Shown: positions 25,855 to 35,481, counted from the stretch's first letter. The stretch is DNA of 64,000 nt from Bacillota bacterium (GCA_023408075.1 JAEYKW010000006.1:200906-264905); one strand, 5' to 3'. The notes: generated by a model not told the origin, from the sequence alone. Program-made: numbers and translations.

Positions 25855-28260
25855 ATGATCAATCACACGCCATTTACAAAACGGTCTGAGCGCATTTTTA
25901 TTATTCTGCTGTCTCTCATGCTGGTGTTCACCACAATGGCCTTTAGCATACCTGAAGCTGCCGCAGCTGACGAACCGCCAACCGAGACAACCGAGCCCGT
26001 CGGTACGCAGCCGCCGTCCGAAGAACCGCAGCCATCGGAAATGCCGTCACCATCCGAACAACCGTCGGCAACGCCGTTGCCATCCGCAGAGCCGCCGGAG
26101 CCGGATTCGCTGCTGCAGCCGCAGACCGTTGAGATCAACGGCATAGCATGTGTGAACGGCGAAGTCATTGTGAAGATGAAAAGCACGGCTGCCGATTCCT
26201 CCATGATGAACACGATGGACACGGCAGGCGGCATAATGCTTGAGTCGCTTACGTCTGACGGCATGATGCTCGCCGAAGTTCCGGCAGGCGAAACAAACCA
26301 GAGCTATATCGACAAGCTCGAGGCTCAGCCGAACGTGGAATACGCCCAGCCCAACTATGTGTATACGCTGGACAGATCGTTCAACGACCCCGGCATCCCT
26401 TACCAATGGTATTTAAGCAAGATCAATGCGTTTGGCGCATGGGATATCACGGCAGGCTCGCCGAATATCAAAGTTGCCATTATCGATTCGGGCCTTGACT
26501 ATAATCATCCCGAGTTTGCGGGCAAAGTCTGCGCGCAGACCGATACTTTGGATAACGACGGAGACGCCTTTGACAATGTTGATGAGCACGGCACGCATGT
26601 GGCCGGCATTATCGCAGCCAATGCCGATAACGGTATCGGTATATCGGGCGTTGCGCCGGGCGTTCAGCTAATTATTGTGGACGCGTTCAACGGGGAAAAC
26701 GCAAATACATTCGATATCCTGCAGGGCGTTCAATATTGCGTCGCCAACGGTGCCGACATCATCAACATGAGCTTTGGCGGCGCGGGAAACGACCGCGCTT
26801 TGGAAACCGCCATCAACAACGCGGTCAGCAGCGGCGTGGTGTGTGTCGCCGCCGCCGGAAACGAGCATACGTCCGCCCCCAGTTATCCGAGTGATTATGA
26901 ATCGGTGATATCGGTCATAGCGACGACCCACAACGATACAAAATCAGTATTTTCCAACTTCGGCAGCGCCAAAGACATTTCAGCGCCGGGCGATGACATA
27001 CTGTCCACCATTCCCGGAAACCGCTACGAATACTGGGGCGGCACCTCGATGGCGACGCCCGTGGTCTGCGGCGTGATTGCGCTGATGCTGTCCGTCAATC
27101 CCGACCTTTCTGTCGGTCAGGTCAAAGATATACTCTACAGCACCGCCGATGATCTGGGTACTCCGGGGAAAGACGATACTTATGGGTATGGCCGGGTCAA
27201 TGCTTACAAAGCAGTCAGCGCCAAAGCGGTTCCACCGGTCAACATCAGCTTTACCAAAACAGACGTCACGCTTTACGGCGGATCAGACGGAACCGTGAGT
27301 CTCGCCGCGTCAGGCGGTTCCAGCGGATCTTATCAATATTCCATTAACGGCGGCGCGAGCTGGCAGAGCTCGGGGGCCTTCTCCGGCCTTTCGGCAGGCG
27401 CGTACACAGCCATAGCCTGCGACGCGGGATATACAAGCAACGCGACGGCATGCGCCGTCACGGTCGGCCAGCCCGCACATGTGGGCAGCGTGGCTGCGAG
27501 CAGAATGTCAACAAAAGCGAATACGGGAACTGCCGTGACCATTATTCCTCCCGCCGCACCCAAGGGATATACGCTGCAGTCAATCTCATACTCATCGAGC
27601 AACCCGTCCGCCGCACCGGTGGATTCCGTCGGTAACGTGACGTTTCTGACCGGCGGCAAGGTGACCATCATCACCAGGGTCACATCTTACATGACCGATA
27701 AAAAAGGCAAAGTTAAGACCAAGATCACATCGGTTAAAAAGACTGTCACTATAAAACAGCCGGTATCGTCCGTCTCGTTGAATATTGGGGATGCGACAAT
27801 CACGCGCACGCAGAAAGTCAAGCTGATATCCGGCATTGCCCCGGTTACCGCAAGCAATAAGAAGGTCAAATGGACGTCGAGCAACAAAAAGGTCGCCACC
27901 GTTTCAAGCTCCGGTGTGGTTATAGGAAAGGCGGGCGGCACAGCCGTGATTACGTGCACGGCGGCGGACGGCAGCGGCGCATCGGCAAGCTGCACCGTGA
28001 ACGTCACGCCGATCTACACGACGGGCGTGAAAATCAGCAAAGCGGCGCTGACCGTGAAGCTTAATAAAACGGCGTCGCTCAAAGCCACCGTCATGCCCAA
28101 GAACACCGACTTTAAAACGGTCACATGGGCCAGCAGCGATTCATCCATCGTCACCGTAGATGCCAAAGGAAAGCTCAGCGGCATCGCGCCCGGCATAGCC
28201 ATGATTACCGTCACGGCACACGGCGGGCAGACCGCTACGTGCACCGTGACGGTGAAGTGA
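25855..28260 (+). CDS. Secreted subtilisin-like serine protease (S8) with Ig-like C-terminus, copy 1
   Basis: This 801-residue extracellular protease has a signal peptide (residues 1-38), then a Pro/Ser/Glu-rich linker (about 40-90), an inhibitor-like propeptide (about 95-170), and the catalytic domain with Asp211 (IDSG), His245 (HGTHVAGI), Asn336 (AAAGNEH) and Ser398 (GGTSMATP). The C-terminus (about 455-801) holds a gly/ser-rich beta region and two BIG2-type Ig domains (KKVKWTSSNKKVATVSS, TVTWASSDSSIVTVDAKG). There is no sorting signal, so it is probably released or held non-covalently. The second subtilase downstream is a paralogue with nearly the same C-terminal DNA sequence. Confidence 0.92.
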   Translation: MINHTPFTKRSERIFIILLSLMLVFTTMAFSIPEAAAADEPPTETTEPVGTQPPSEEPQPSEMPSPSEQPSATPLPSAEPPEPDSLLQPQTVEINGIACVNGEVIVKMKSTAADSSMMNTMDTAGGIMLESLTSDGMMLAEVPAGETNQSYIDKLEAQPNVEYAQPNYVYTLDRSFNDPGIPYQWYLSKINAFGAWDITAGSPNIKVAIIDSGLDYNHPEFAGKVCAQTDTLDNDGDAFDNVDEHGTHVAGIIAANADNGIGISGVAPGVQLIIVDAFNGENANTFDILQGVQYCVANGADIINMSFGGAGNDRALETAINNAVSSGVVCVAAAGNEHTSAPSYPSDYESVISVIATTHNDTKSVFSNFGSAKDISAPGDDILSTIPGNRYEYWGGTSMATPVVCGVIALMLSVNPDLSVGQVKDILYSTADDLGTPGKDDTYGYGRVNAYKAVSAKAVPPVNISFTKTDVTLYGGSDGTVSLAASGGSSGSYQYSINGGASWQSSGAFSGLSAGAYTAIACDAGYTSNATACAVTVGQPAHVGSVAASRMSTKANTGTAVTIIPPAAPKGYTLQSISYSSSNPSAAPVDSVGNVTFLTGGKVTIITRVTSYMTDKKGKVKTKITSVKKTVTIKQPVSSVSLNIGDATITRTQKVKLISGIAPVTASNKKVKWTSSNKKVATVSSSGVVIGKAGGTAVITCTAADGSGASASCTVNVTPIYTTGVKISKAALTVKLNKTASLKATVMPKNTDFKTVTWASSDSSIVTVDAKGKLSGIAPGIAMITVTAHGGQTATCTVTVK

Positions 28261-28278
28261 GAATATCGTCAATCTGCA

Positions 28279-28312
28279 TAATCTTCGGATTTCTGTCCGG
28301 GGATTATTTTTT
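28279..28312 (+). terminator. Intrinsic terminator of the first subtilase
   Basis: A 10-base stem TAATCTTCGG / CCGGGGATTA (two G-T pairs) with an 8-base loop is followed by six T residues, 18 bases after the stop. Confidence 0.75.
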
Positions 28313-28402
28313 ATAATCTGCAATATTTTTTGTCTGTTTTACCGCTATATTCACTTACCCTGCCAATATTCCCTGAATCATGAACAAATTTACTTAATCT
28401 TG

Positions 28403-28431
28403 TTGCAATATCAGTAATGACGTACGATAAT
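28403..28431 (+). promoter_or_regulatory. Sigma-A promoter of the second subtilase
   Basis: TTGCAA (28403-28408) and GATAAT (28426-28431) are spaced by 17 bases, 53 bases before the GTG start, so the two subtilases are separately transcribed. Confidence 0.65.
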
Positions 28432-28484
28432 GACAGTATATATCCTATCATCGCTTCAATTCGACTTAAAAGGAGCTTGGAACT

Positions 28485-31400
28485 GTGAGCAAATTCACCC
28501 TTCAGAAAAACATCACCCGATTTTTTTCTATACTTTTGACGGTTTGTCTTGTGTTTTCCGTCATGACGCTGGATACTTCAGAGGTTTTCGCGGCAGACGA
28601 GCCGCAGGCTGAAGAAACGGGACAAGCACCGGAAGAGCTTCAGCCAGAGGAGGTGGTGGTACCGCCATCAGAGGAGCCGTCGGCAGCTGAGGAACCGGCA
28701 CCGTCATTTGAGGCACCGCAATCCACCGAGACGATGGCACCACCATCCGGGGAGCCGCAGTTAGCCGCAAAGTCCCAGCCGTTCGAAGACATGCAAGCCG
28801 CCGACGAGCCGGAAATTATCACCGAGGCAGATGGAACGCAATATGTCAGCGATGAAGTCATTGTGAAATTTAAGGGCTCGGCATCCGATTCTGCGATTAT
28901 GAGCATGCTCGATGCGCAGGACAGCGAGGTAGTAAGCACGCTTGAGGCATACGATCTGACAGTTGCCGATGTGCCGGAGAGTGAAACCGTAAACAGCTTT
29001 ATCGACACGATGGAAGCTCAGCCGAACGTGGAATACGCTCAGCCCAATTATGTTTATACACAAAGCAAAACCTTCAATGACCCCGGCATCCCTTACCAAT
29101 GGTATTTAGACAAAATCGGCGTACCCAGCGCCTGGGATATAACGACAGGATCATCGGCTGTCAGAGTAGCGGTGTTGGATTCAGGCATCGATTTAACCCA
29201 TCCCGAATTTGACGGAAAGATATATGCACAAATTGATACAGCCAATAATGATAACTATGCTTACGACATCGTTGATGGTCACGGCACGCATGTATCCGGT
29301 ATTATCGCGGCTACAGCCAATAACAGCGGGGGCATCGCGGGCATCGCCCCGAGTGTTCAGCTCATCGAAGTAGACGTATTTATTGGCGAATATGCTTCAA
29401 CATCAGATATCATTGACGGCATTGAATTTGCCAGCGATCACGGCGCTGATATCATCAATATGAGCTTAGGCGGATACGGCGAAAACGACGTTCTGGAAAC
29501 GGCACTTAATAACGCAGTCAATTCAGGCATCGTGTGCGTTGCCGCAGCAGGAAATGATAATACAAATGAACATTCTTTTCCCAGCGATTTTCCATCGGTC
29601 ATATCGGTTATAGCCACAGACCAAAATGATAACAAAGCGTCTTTTTCAAATTACGGAGCCGCCAAAGATATCTCAGCTCCCGGTGTCGATATATTGTCTA
29701 CATTCCCGAGTGGCTATGCTTATGCGGATGGCACCTCCATGGCAGCGCCTGTCGTTTCAGGTGTGGTGGCGCTCATGCTGTCGGCAAACCCAGATTTGAC
29801 AGTCACGGAAGTGAAAAATATTCTCTACAATACAGCGGTTGATCTTGGCCCGGCAGGCAAGGACGACACATTTGGCAACGGCAGAATCAATGCTTATCAA
29901 GCTGTTAGGGAAGCCACGCAAGATTATGATGTTTCAGTTTCACAGACTCTCATCGGCGGCACCGGCAGCAGCTATGGTTCGGTGAGCGGTGGCGGAACCT
30001 TTACCAGTTGTTCCCCCGTAACAGTATACGCTTTGCCCTCAGGAAATTACCATTTTGTACGATGGTCCGAAAACGGTACACAATTATCGACCAACCTCGC
30101 CTATACGTTTCCGGTCAAAAAGGATATGAATCTGACAGCGGAATTTGAGCAGGACTGGTATATGATATCAGCAACTCCAAACGATTCTTCTTATGGATTT
30201 GTTATGGGCGGAGGCAAACATTATGTCGGTACGCCTGTGACTCTGACTGCGACACCGAATCCCGACTGCTTTTTCATTCGCTGGACAGAAAACGGCTCAC
30301 AGGTATCGACAGACCCAAGCTACTCCTTTACCGCGACAAGAGGTGTCAATGTCACGGCCGAGTTCGCAGAAATAAACTGCACAATAACAGCTCTCGCCAG
30401 CGACCCTAATGGCGGCGTGGTTTCAGGCGGCGACAGAGTCCCTTACGGCAGCTCGGTCATGCTGACCGCAACCCCCAATGCAAACTATAAGTTTGCAGGC
30501 TGGAGAGTAAACGGTTCCATTGTAAGTACTCTTCCCAGCTACACCTTTACCGCCACGAAAAGCGCCAACTTCGAAGCTGTTTTTGAATTAGATACTCTAA
30601 CCGTTTCAGCAACACCCAACAACCCGTCTTATGGCACCGTTTTCGGCAGCGGCAGTTACACTTACGGCAAGTCAGTCACATTGCAGGCGTTTCCATACCT
30701 CAAACACCGCTTTATCCGCTGGATGGAAAACGGCATTGAAGTATCCAGAAACAACATTTTCACGGTGACTGTAACAAAGAACATATCCATCACAGCGGAG
30801 TTTGCGCCGCTCTCTCCCATAGCCATCAGCTGTACGAAGGCAGACTCCACCTTTTACGGCGGCGATAACGGCTCCATTACCGCAACGGCATCGGGCGGAG
30901 ATACCGATTCATACTCGTACAATATCAATGATCAATATTGGCGTGATTCCGGCTATTTCAGCAATTTATCAGCCGGAACCTATAAGGTAGGTGTTCGGAG
31001 TAAAACGCATTTCGAAAACATCTCCTACTGCACCGTCACAATCGGTCAGCCTGCTATTACCAGCATTGCCCCTGCCAACAAATTTCCGTCCAAAACGAAT
31101 GCAGGTAATGTCATAACTATGGTTCCTCCCCCCGCACCGAAAGGCTATACGCTGCAATGGTCCGCTTACAGCGTCAGTAATCCGAATTTGGCTCGCGTAG
31201 ACACTTTGGGCAACATCACATTCGTTAATGGCGGCAAGGTCACGATTACAATATGGCTGAAATACCAAACCGTTGACAAAAAGGGCAATGTGAAAATTAA
31301 AAACACCTCTGTCAAGAAAACAATTACTATTCAGCAGCCCGTGTCGTCAGTCTCACTGAACCTCGGCGATACCACGATTGCGCGGACGCAGAAAGTCAAG

Positions 31401-31838
31401 CTGATACCCGGCATCGCCCCGGCTACCGCAAGCAATAAGAAGGTGAAGTGGGCAACCAGCAATAAAAAGGTCGCCACCGTTTCGAGTTCCGGCGTGGTCA
31501 CAGCCAAGGCGGGCGGCACAGCCGTGATTACATGCATAGCTCAGGATGGCAGCGGCGCATCGGCAAGCTGCACCGTGAACGTTACGCCGATCTACACCAC
31601 TGGCGTTAAAATCAGCAAAGCGGCGCTGACCGTGAAGCTTAATAAAACGGCATCGCTCAAAGCCACGGTTGCCCCAAAGAACACAGACTTTAAAACGGTC
31701 ACATGGGCCAGCAGCGATTCATCCATCGTCACCGTAGATGCCAAAGGCAAGCTCAGAGGCATCGTGCCCGGCACAGCCGTGATCACGGCGACGACAAGCG
31801 GCGGACAGACTGCTGCGTGCACAGTGACCGTGCCGTAA
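28485..31838 (+). CDS. Secreted subtilisin-like serine protease (S8) with InlB-type repeats and Ig-like C-terminus, copy 2
   Basis: This 1117-residue paralogue of the preceding protease starts at GTG after AAAAGGAG. It has a signal peptide, a Pro/Glu-rich linker, a propeptide ending PNVEYAQPNYVYT, and a catalytic domain with Asp232, His266, Asn357 and Ser418. Between the catalytic domain and the Ig-like tail it carries four repeats of about 67 residues (about 480-790) with the pattern GG...Y..G..V.L.A.P...F.RW.ENG...S....F, as in InlB-B/Flg_new repeats. The first subtilase lacks these. Two BIG2-type domains close the protein, almost identical to those of copy 1. It probably acts at or beyond the cell wall; the substrate is unknown. 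Confidence 0.92.
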   Translation: MSKFTLQKNITRFFSILLTVCLVFSVMTLDTSEVFAADEPQAEETGQAPEELQPEEVVVPPSEEPSAAEEPAPSFEAPQSTETMAPPSGEPQLAAKSQPFEDMQAADEPEIITEADGTQYVSDEVIVKFKGSASDSAIMSMLDAQDSEVVSTLEAYDLTVADVPESETVNSFIDTMEAQPNVEYAQPNYVYTQSKTFNDPGIPYQWYLDKIGVPSAWDITTGSSAVRVAVLDSGIDLTHPEFDGKIYAQIDTANNDNYAYDIVDGHGTHVSGIIAATANNSGGIAGIAPSVQLIEVDVFIGEYASTSDIIDGIEFASDHGADIINMSLGGYGENDVLETALNNAVNSGIVCVAAAGNDNTNEHSFPSDFPSVISVIATDQNDNKASFSNYGAAKDISAPGVDILSTFPSGYAYADGTSMAAPVVSGVVALMLSANPDLTVTEVKNILYNTAVDLGPAGKDDTFGNGRINAYQAVREATQDYDVSVSQTLIGGTGSSYGSVSGGGTFTSCSPVTVYALPSGNYHFVRWSENGTQLSTNLAYTFPVKKDMNLTAEFEQDWYMISATPNDSSYGFVMGGGKHYVGTPVTLTATPNPDCFFIRWTENGSQVSTDPSYSFTATRGVNVTAEFAEINCTITALASDPNGGVVSGGDRVPYGSSVMLTATPNANYKFAGWRVNGSIVSTLPSYTFTATKSANFEAVFELDTLTVSATPNNPSYGTVFGSGSYTYGKSVTLQAFPYLKHRFIRWMENGIEVSRNNIFTVTVTKNISITAEFAPLSPIAISCTKADSTFYGGDNGSITATASGGDTDSYSYNINDQYWRDSGYFSNLSAGTYKVGVRSKTHFENISYCTVTIGQPAITSIAPANKFPSKTNAGNVITMVPPPAPKGYTLQWSAYSVSNPNLARVDTLGNITFVNGGKVTITIWLKYQTVDKKGNVKIKNTSVKKTITIQQPVSSVSLNLGDTTIARTQKVKLIPGIAPATASNKKVKWATSNKKVATVSSSGVVTAKAGGTAVITCIAQDGSGASASCTVNVTPIYTTGVKISKAALTVKLNKTASLKATVAPKNTDFKTVTWASSDSSIVTVDAKGKLRGIVPGTAVITATTSGGQTAACTVTVP

Positions 31839-31865
31839 ACGCATCCCCAACTTTTTCGCAATCAA

Positions 31866-31896
31866 GCGCCCGTCCGTCTCGGATGGGCGCTTTTTT
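31866..31896 (+). terminator. Intrinsic terminator of the second subtilase
   Basis: A 10-base stem GCGCCCGTCC / GGATGGGCGC with a five-base loop is followed by six T residues, 28 bases after the stop. Confidence 0.9.
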
Positions 31897-31995
31897 CATC
31901 TCAAATGATTATCGCGATCCACCGGTGTCCGCGTATGGATTGTATCGCAACGATATGTTATTATATGTATATATTCTAAGAGTTTATGGTGATCA

Positions 31996-32241
31996 ATGAA
32001 ACCGATACATATGTTTAGATCAAAAAGAAGCAGAATTCTCTATATCTTTCTTACCGTTCTGTCGTTTTCTTCGGTAATTGTCCGTTTCATGAAGAATAAA
32101 AAAATATGGTTTTTTGCCGATCTCGATGAATGGGCAGATTGGACAGCCATGATTCTGATACTAATCTACGTGATGACAATTTTGGTTACCGGCGCCATAT
32201 GGGCACGTGACATGTTTCGGCTCAGAGATAAAGACCAATAG
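31996..32241 (+). CDS. Small two-helix membrane protein, unknown
   Basis: The 81-residue product has a basic N-terminus, a hydrophobic helix (about 14-30), a polar loop with KIWFFADLDEWADW, and a second helix (about 50-70) followed by charged residues. I recognise no family. The ribosome binding site is weak (GGTGA). It lies between two terminator-bounded units and shows no functional link to its neighbours. Confidence 0.5.
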   Translation: MKPIHMFRSKRSRILYIFLTVLSFSSVIVRFMKNKKIWFFADLDEWADWTAMILILIYVMTILVTGAIWARDMFRLRDKDQ

Positions 32242-32309
32242 CTTACCGCTTACTCCAATAACTCCATATCCGCAAATATAGTGTTCTCCTCTTTTTCTTT
32301 CCCATCATA

Positions 32310-32339
32310 TTGTAGTGCGAAACTTGTCTATGCTATAAT
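32310..32339 (+). promoter_or_regulatory. Promoter of the mrnC cluster, near-leaderless
   Basis: TTGTAG (32310-32315) and a perfect TATAAT (32334-32339) are spaced by 18 bases. The mrnC ATG begins only 9 bases after the -10 box, so the transcript would have almost no leader. Confidence 0.6.
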
Positions 32340-32347
32340 CAACACAA

Positions 32348-32782
32348 ATGGACAAAGATGAAAAGACGGCGCTGCTCGGTGCCGTGGATGAAAGTTTGAT
32401 ACGCGAGATGCCGACTCTCAATCTCGCCTATATCGGCGACACGGTTTACGACCTGTATATCAGAAGCTTTCTTGTAAAAAATAAAAAGGGCCGCGTCACC
32501 GATATGCATCGGTTTGCCTCCGGTGCCGTCAACGCGCGCGCACAGGCGCAGGCTGCGCTGCTGCTGGTTCCGGGTTTCAGCGAACGCGAGAGCGATATTT
32601 TCCGTCTCGGAAAAAACGCCAAGAGTCGGCCGCCGAAAAATATGAGCGTGGAAGACTATTCGCTGGCCACGGGCATCGAAGCCGTCGTCGGCTATCTGTT
32701 TCTGACCGGCCAGCAAGACCGATTGAACACGCTGTTTTCCGCGATTATCGCGCATTTTTTTGGGGAGGTCCGCCATGCCTGA
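32348..32782 (+). CDS. mrnC: Mini-ribonuclease III
   Basis: This 144-residue endonuclease lacks the double-strand RNA-binding domain of RNase III and matures 23S rRNA in Firmicutes. The RNase III-like signature reads LNLAYIGDTVYDLYIR, with the later acidic helix ATGIEAVVGYLFL carrying the metal-binding Glu. Length and motifs match MrnC. It heads the conserved mrnC-thyX-rlmB-yacP-sigH cluster. No ribosome binding site is visible and the promoter is immediately upstream, suggesting leaderless translation. Its end overlaps the thyX start by eight bases. Confidence 0.93.
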   Translation: MDKDEKTALLGAVDESLIREMPTLNLAYIGDTVYDLYIRSFLVKNKKGRVTDMHRFASGAVNARAQAQAALLLVPGFSERESDIFRLGKNAKSRPPKNMSVEDYSLATGIEAVVGYLFLTGQQDRLNTLFSAIIAHFFGEVRHA

Positions 32783-33509
32783 GGTTTGTTTGAACGTAAA
32801 GCTCATATCGCATTCGCCCGAAGCCGCGAAACTCACGGCGATGGCCGCAAAGCTGTGCTACAGCCAATCGCATATTGACGATATTGAGAGCGGTCTCACG
32901 GATGAAAAAGCCGCCGCATTTATTTCCCAGATCGTCGATATCGGCCACCTCTCCACCATTGAGCACGCAAGCTATACTTTTGGTATTGAGGGCGTGTCGC
33001 GCACGCTGCTTGCGCAGATCACGCGGCACCGCATCGCGAGCTTTTCGGTGCAGTCGCAGCGCTATGTGAGCTATTCGAAAAACGGTTTTGGTTATATCGT
33101 GCCGCCCGCCATACGCGCGCTCGGCGATGATGCGGTGAAAAAGTACGAGGATCAAATGGCGACGATGCAGCGTTGGTACGACGACTGGCAGTCTGCGCTT
33201 GGCAACGAGGGCGAAAAATCGAACGAAGACGCGCGTTTTGTGCTGCCCGGCGCATGCGAAACGCGCATGCTGCTAACCATGAACGCGCGCGAGCTGCTGC
33301 ATTTCTTCTCTCTGCGCTGCTGCAACCGCGCCCAGTGGGAAATACGCGCGCTCTCCTGGCGCATGCTCGAGCTTGTGATGCCCACTGCTCCCGCGCTGTT
33401 TTCCGCGGCGGGCCCGTCGTGCGTGCGCGGTGCGTGCGGCGAAGGCAAAAAAACATGCGGTCGTGCTGGCGAAGTACGCGGGCGGCTGCAGACAATTGTG
33501 AAAGGCTGA
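32775..33509 (+). CDS. thyX: Flavin-dependent thymidylate synthase
   Basis: This 244-residue enzyme methylates dUMP to dTMP using FAD, NADPH and methylene-tetrahydrofolate. The ThyX motif RHRxxSxxxxSxR is present as RHRIASFSVQSQR (residues 84-96), and the C-terminal half has the family pattern of helix ARFVLPGACETRMLLTMNAR. The Cys-rich end (GPSCVRGACGEGKKTCG) is common in clostridial ThyX. The start at 32775 follows GGGGAGG inside the end of mrnC, so the two are coupled. It lies three bases before rlmB. Confidence 0.94.
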   Translation: MPEVCLNVKLISHSPEAAKLTAMAAKLCYSQSHIDDIESGLTDEKAAAFISQIVDIGHLSTIEHASYTFGIEGVSRTLLAQITRHRIASFSVQSQRYVSYSKNGFGYIVPPAIRALGDDAVKKYEDQMATMQRWYDDWQSALGNEGEKSNEDARFVLPGACETRMLLTMNARELLHFFSLRCCNRAQWEIRALSWRMLELVMPTAPALFSAAGPSCVRGACGEGKKTCGRAGEVRGRLQTIVKG

Positions 33510-33512
33510 AAA

Positions 33513-34265
33513 ATGGATATTATATACGGCAGAAACGCGGTGAAAGCCGCGATAAAATCCGGCCGCTCGATCGACAAGGTCATCGCGGTCAAGGAATTAA
33601 ACGACCCGAGCGTGCGCGAGATACTGACGCTTGCGGCGCAGCATCATGTGCCCATCGTGCGGGCAGACAAGCGCAAGCTGGACAGCCTTGCGATGCCGTT
33701 CGGGCACGATGGCAAACCCGCCAACCATCAGGGCGTTGTCGCCGTCGCGGCCGCGAAGGATTACGCGTCGCTTGACGATGTATTAAAGCTTGCCGAGCAG
33801 CGCGGCGAACCCCCGTTCGTCATGATACTCGACGGCGTGACCGACGAAGGAAACTTAGGGTCCATCATCCGCAGTGCCGAGGTGCTCGGCGCGCACGGGG
33901 TGGTCATGGGCAAACGCCGCAGCGCGTCGCTGTCTGCCGTGGCCTATAAAGCGTCGTCCGGTGCGGCAGAGGTGCTGCCTGTGGTCAAGGTGACGAATCT
34001 CGGCGCGGTCATCGACGAGCTCAAAAGCAAGAACGTCTGGATCGTCGGCGCGGATATGGAAGGTCAGGACATCGCGGGTATCGATTTAAAAGGTGCGATC
34101 GCGGTGGTGGTGGGCAGCGAGGGCGAAGGGCTTTCGCGCCTCGTCAAGGAAAGCTGCGATTTTCTCGCACGCATACCGATGAAAGGGCAGACGGGTTCGC
34201 TTAACGCAGCTGTCGCCGCCGCTGTGATCATGTACGAAAAAACAAGGCAGGATGCACATTCATGA
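33513..34265 (+). CDS. rlmB: 23S rRNA (guanosine-2'-O-)-methyltransferase RlmB
   Basis: This 250-residue SPOUT methyltransferase is predicted to modify a guanosine in 23S rRNA using S-adenosylmethionine. An N-terminal substrate-binding domain starts with IIYGRNAVKAA. The trefoil-knot domain has the three TrmH motifs: NLGSIIRSAEVLGAHG, VVVGSEGEGLSR and IPMKGQTGSLNAAVA. The gene is the third in the cluster and overlaps the yacP-like gene by four bases. Confidence 0.93.
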   Translation: MDIIYGRNAVKAAIKSGRSIDKVIAVKELNDPSVREILTLAAQHHVPIVRADKRKLDSLAMPFGHDGKPANHQGVVAVAAAKDYASLDDVLKLAEQRGEPPFVMILDGVTDEGNLGSIIRSAEVLGAHGVVMGKRRSASLSAVAYKASSGAAEVLPVVKVTNLGAVIDELKSKNVWIVGADMEGQDIAGIDLKGAIAVVVGSEGEGLSRLVKESCDFLARIPMKGQTGSLNAAVAAAVIMYEKTRQDAHS

Positions 34266-34717
34266 TCGTTGACGGCTACAACGTGATATACGCCTGGGGG
34301 CTTGATGTATCAAGCCTTGAAGACGCGCGCACCGCGCTGCTTGATACGCTGGACGATTACGCGGGTTTCACCGGCGAATCGATACTCGTCGTGTTCGACG
34401 GCTACCGGACGCGCAGCGCCGCAAGCGAGCTGCGTCACGGCCTGATTGATGTGGTGTTCACCGCGCACGGCGTCACCGCCGACACGCACATACAGCGCAT
34501 CGCCAAAGCCAGCAAAGAGCCGCTCACGGTGGTCACCGGCGATTATTTGGAACAGCTTTCGGTGTTCGGGTCCGGCTCGATGCGTTTAACCCCCGCCGAG
34601 CTCAAAATCCTGATCCGGCAGGCGCGGGAAAAGCATATCGACCATATCCACCGCAGCACGCTGACCGGCAAAGAACTCAGAAAAAAGCTCTATCTTGATG
34701 CCATTTCAGATAATTAA
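34262..34717 (+). CDS. NYN-domain ribonuclease, YacP/Rae1 type
   Basis: This 151-residue protein has the PIN-like NYN fold, with MIVDGYNVIYAW at the N-terminus (Asp4) and acidic residues in VVFDGY and VVTGDYLEQ. Characterised Rae1 (YacP) of Bacillus is a ribosome-associated mRNA endonuclease. The start overlaps the rlmB stop as ATGA. The context, between rlmB and sigH, is exactly that of yacP. Confidence 0.92.
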   Translation: MIVDGYNVIYAWGLDVSSLEDARTALLDTLDDYAGFTGESILVVFDGYRTRSAASELRHGLIDVVFTAHGVTADTHIQRIAKASKEPLTVVTGDYLEQLSVFGSGSMRLTPAELKILIRQAREKHIDHIHRSTLTGKELRKKLYLDAISDN

Positions 34718-34758
34718 TCGTATCACATAATTTGTATGATTATCACATTCTCCCCTTC

Positions 34759-34787
34759 TTGACGCGTCTATGGACAACCGTTATAAT
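34759..34787 (+). promoter_or_regulatory. Sigma-A promoter of sigH
   Basis: TTGACG (34759-34764) and a perfect TATAAT (34782-34787) are spaced by 17 bases, 44 bases before the TTG start. sigH can therefore be made independently of the upstream cluster. Confidence 0.82.
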
Positions 34788-34831
34788 AAGTTAACTAAGC
34801 ATTGGCCTTAAAAAAGCTGGAGGGAACCCTT

Positions 34832-35479
34832 TTGACGACCCCGTCTACAGTGAAAGAATCGTTGGCATTTGAAGAGATGACGGATGAGGCCGTTGCAGAA
34901 CTTGCGCGCTGTAACGACGGCGATGCTCTCGAATTTCTGCTCAACAAATACAAGAATTTCGTACGGGCCAAGGCACGGTCCTATTTCCTTATCGGTGCAG
35001 ACAGAGAAGACATCGTTCAGGAAGGCATGATCGGCCTTTATAAGGCTGTCCGTGATTTTCGGTCGTCCAAGCTCACGTCTTTCCGCGCGTTTGCGGAGCT
35101 TTGTGTCACGCGGCAAATCATCACAGCCATCAAAACGGCCACGCGCCAGAAGCACCGCCCGCTCAACTCGTATGTATCGCTCAACAAACCCGCCTACGAT
35201 GAGGAATCCGACCGCATGCTGATCGACGTGATATCGAGCGGCAAGATATCGAACCCTGAGGACATCATCATCGGGCGCGAGGATTTTTCGTCCATCGAAA
35301 CCAAAATGAGCAAGATATTATCGCCGCTTGAGATGCAGGTGCTCAAAAAATATATCGACGGCAAATCGTATTTCGAAGTCGCCGAAGAACTCGGGCGCAG
35401 TGTGAAATCGGTAGACAACGCGCTGCAGCGTGTGAAGAACAAGCTCGAGAAGCTCGTCACCACCGAGCACGGGCTGTAA
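34832..35479 (+). CDS. sigH: RNA polymerase sigma-H factor (Spo0H type)
   Basis: This 215-residue sigma-70 family protein directs transcription at the transition to stationary phase and sporulation in Firmicutes. Region 2 contains REDIVQEGMIGLYKAVRDF and FRAFAELCVTRQIITAIK; region 4 contains SYFEVAEELGRSVKSVDNALQRVKNK. Gene order (rlmB-yacP-sigH) and length match SigH. The start was set at the TTG at 34832, 8 bases after GGAGGG; the frame is open further upstream but without a binding site. Confidence 0.92.
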   Translation: MTTPSTVKESLAFEEMTDEAVAELARCNDGDALEFLLNKYKNFVRAKARSYFLIGADREDIVQEGMIGLYKAVRDFRSSKLTSFRAFAELCVTRQIITAIKTATRQKHRPLNSYVSLNKPAYDEESDRMLIDVISSGKISNPEDIIIGREDFSSIETKMSKILSPLEMQVLKKYIDGKSYFEVAEELGRSVKSVDNALQRVKNKLEKLVTTEHGL

Positions 35480-35481
35480 AC

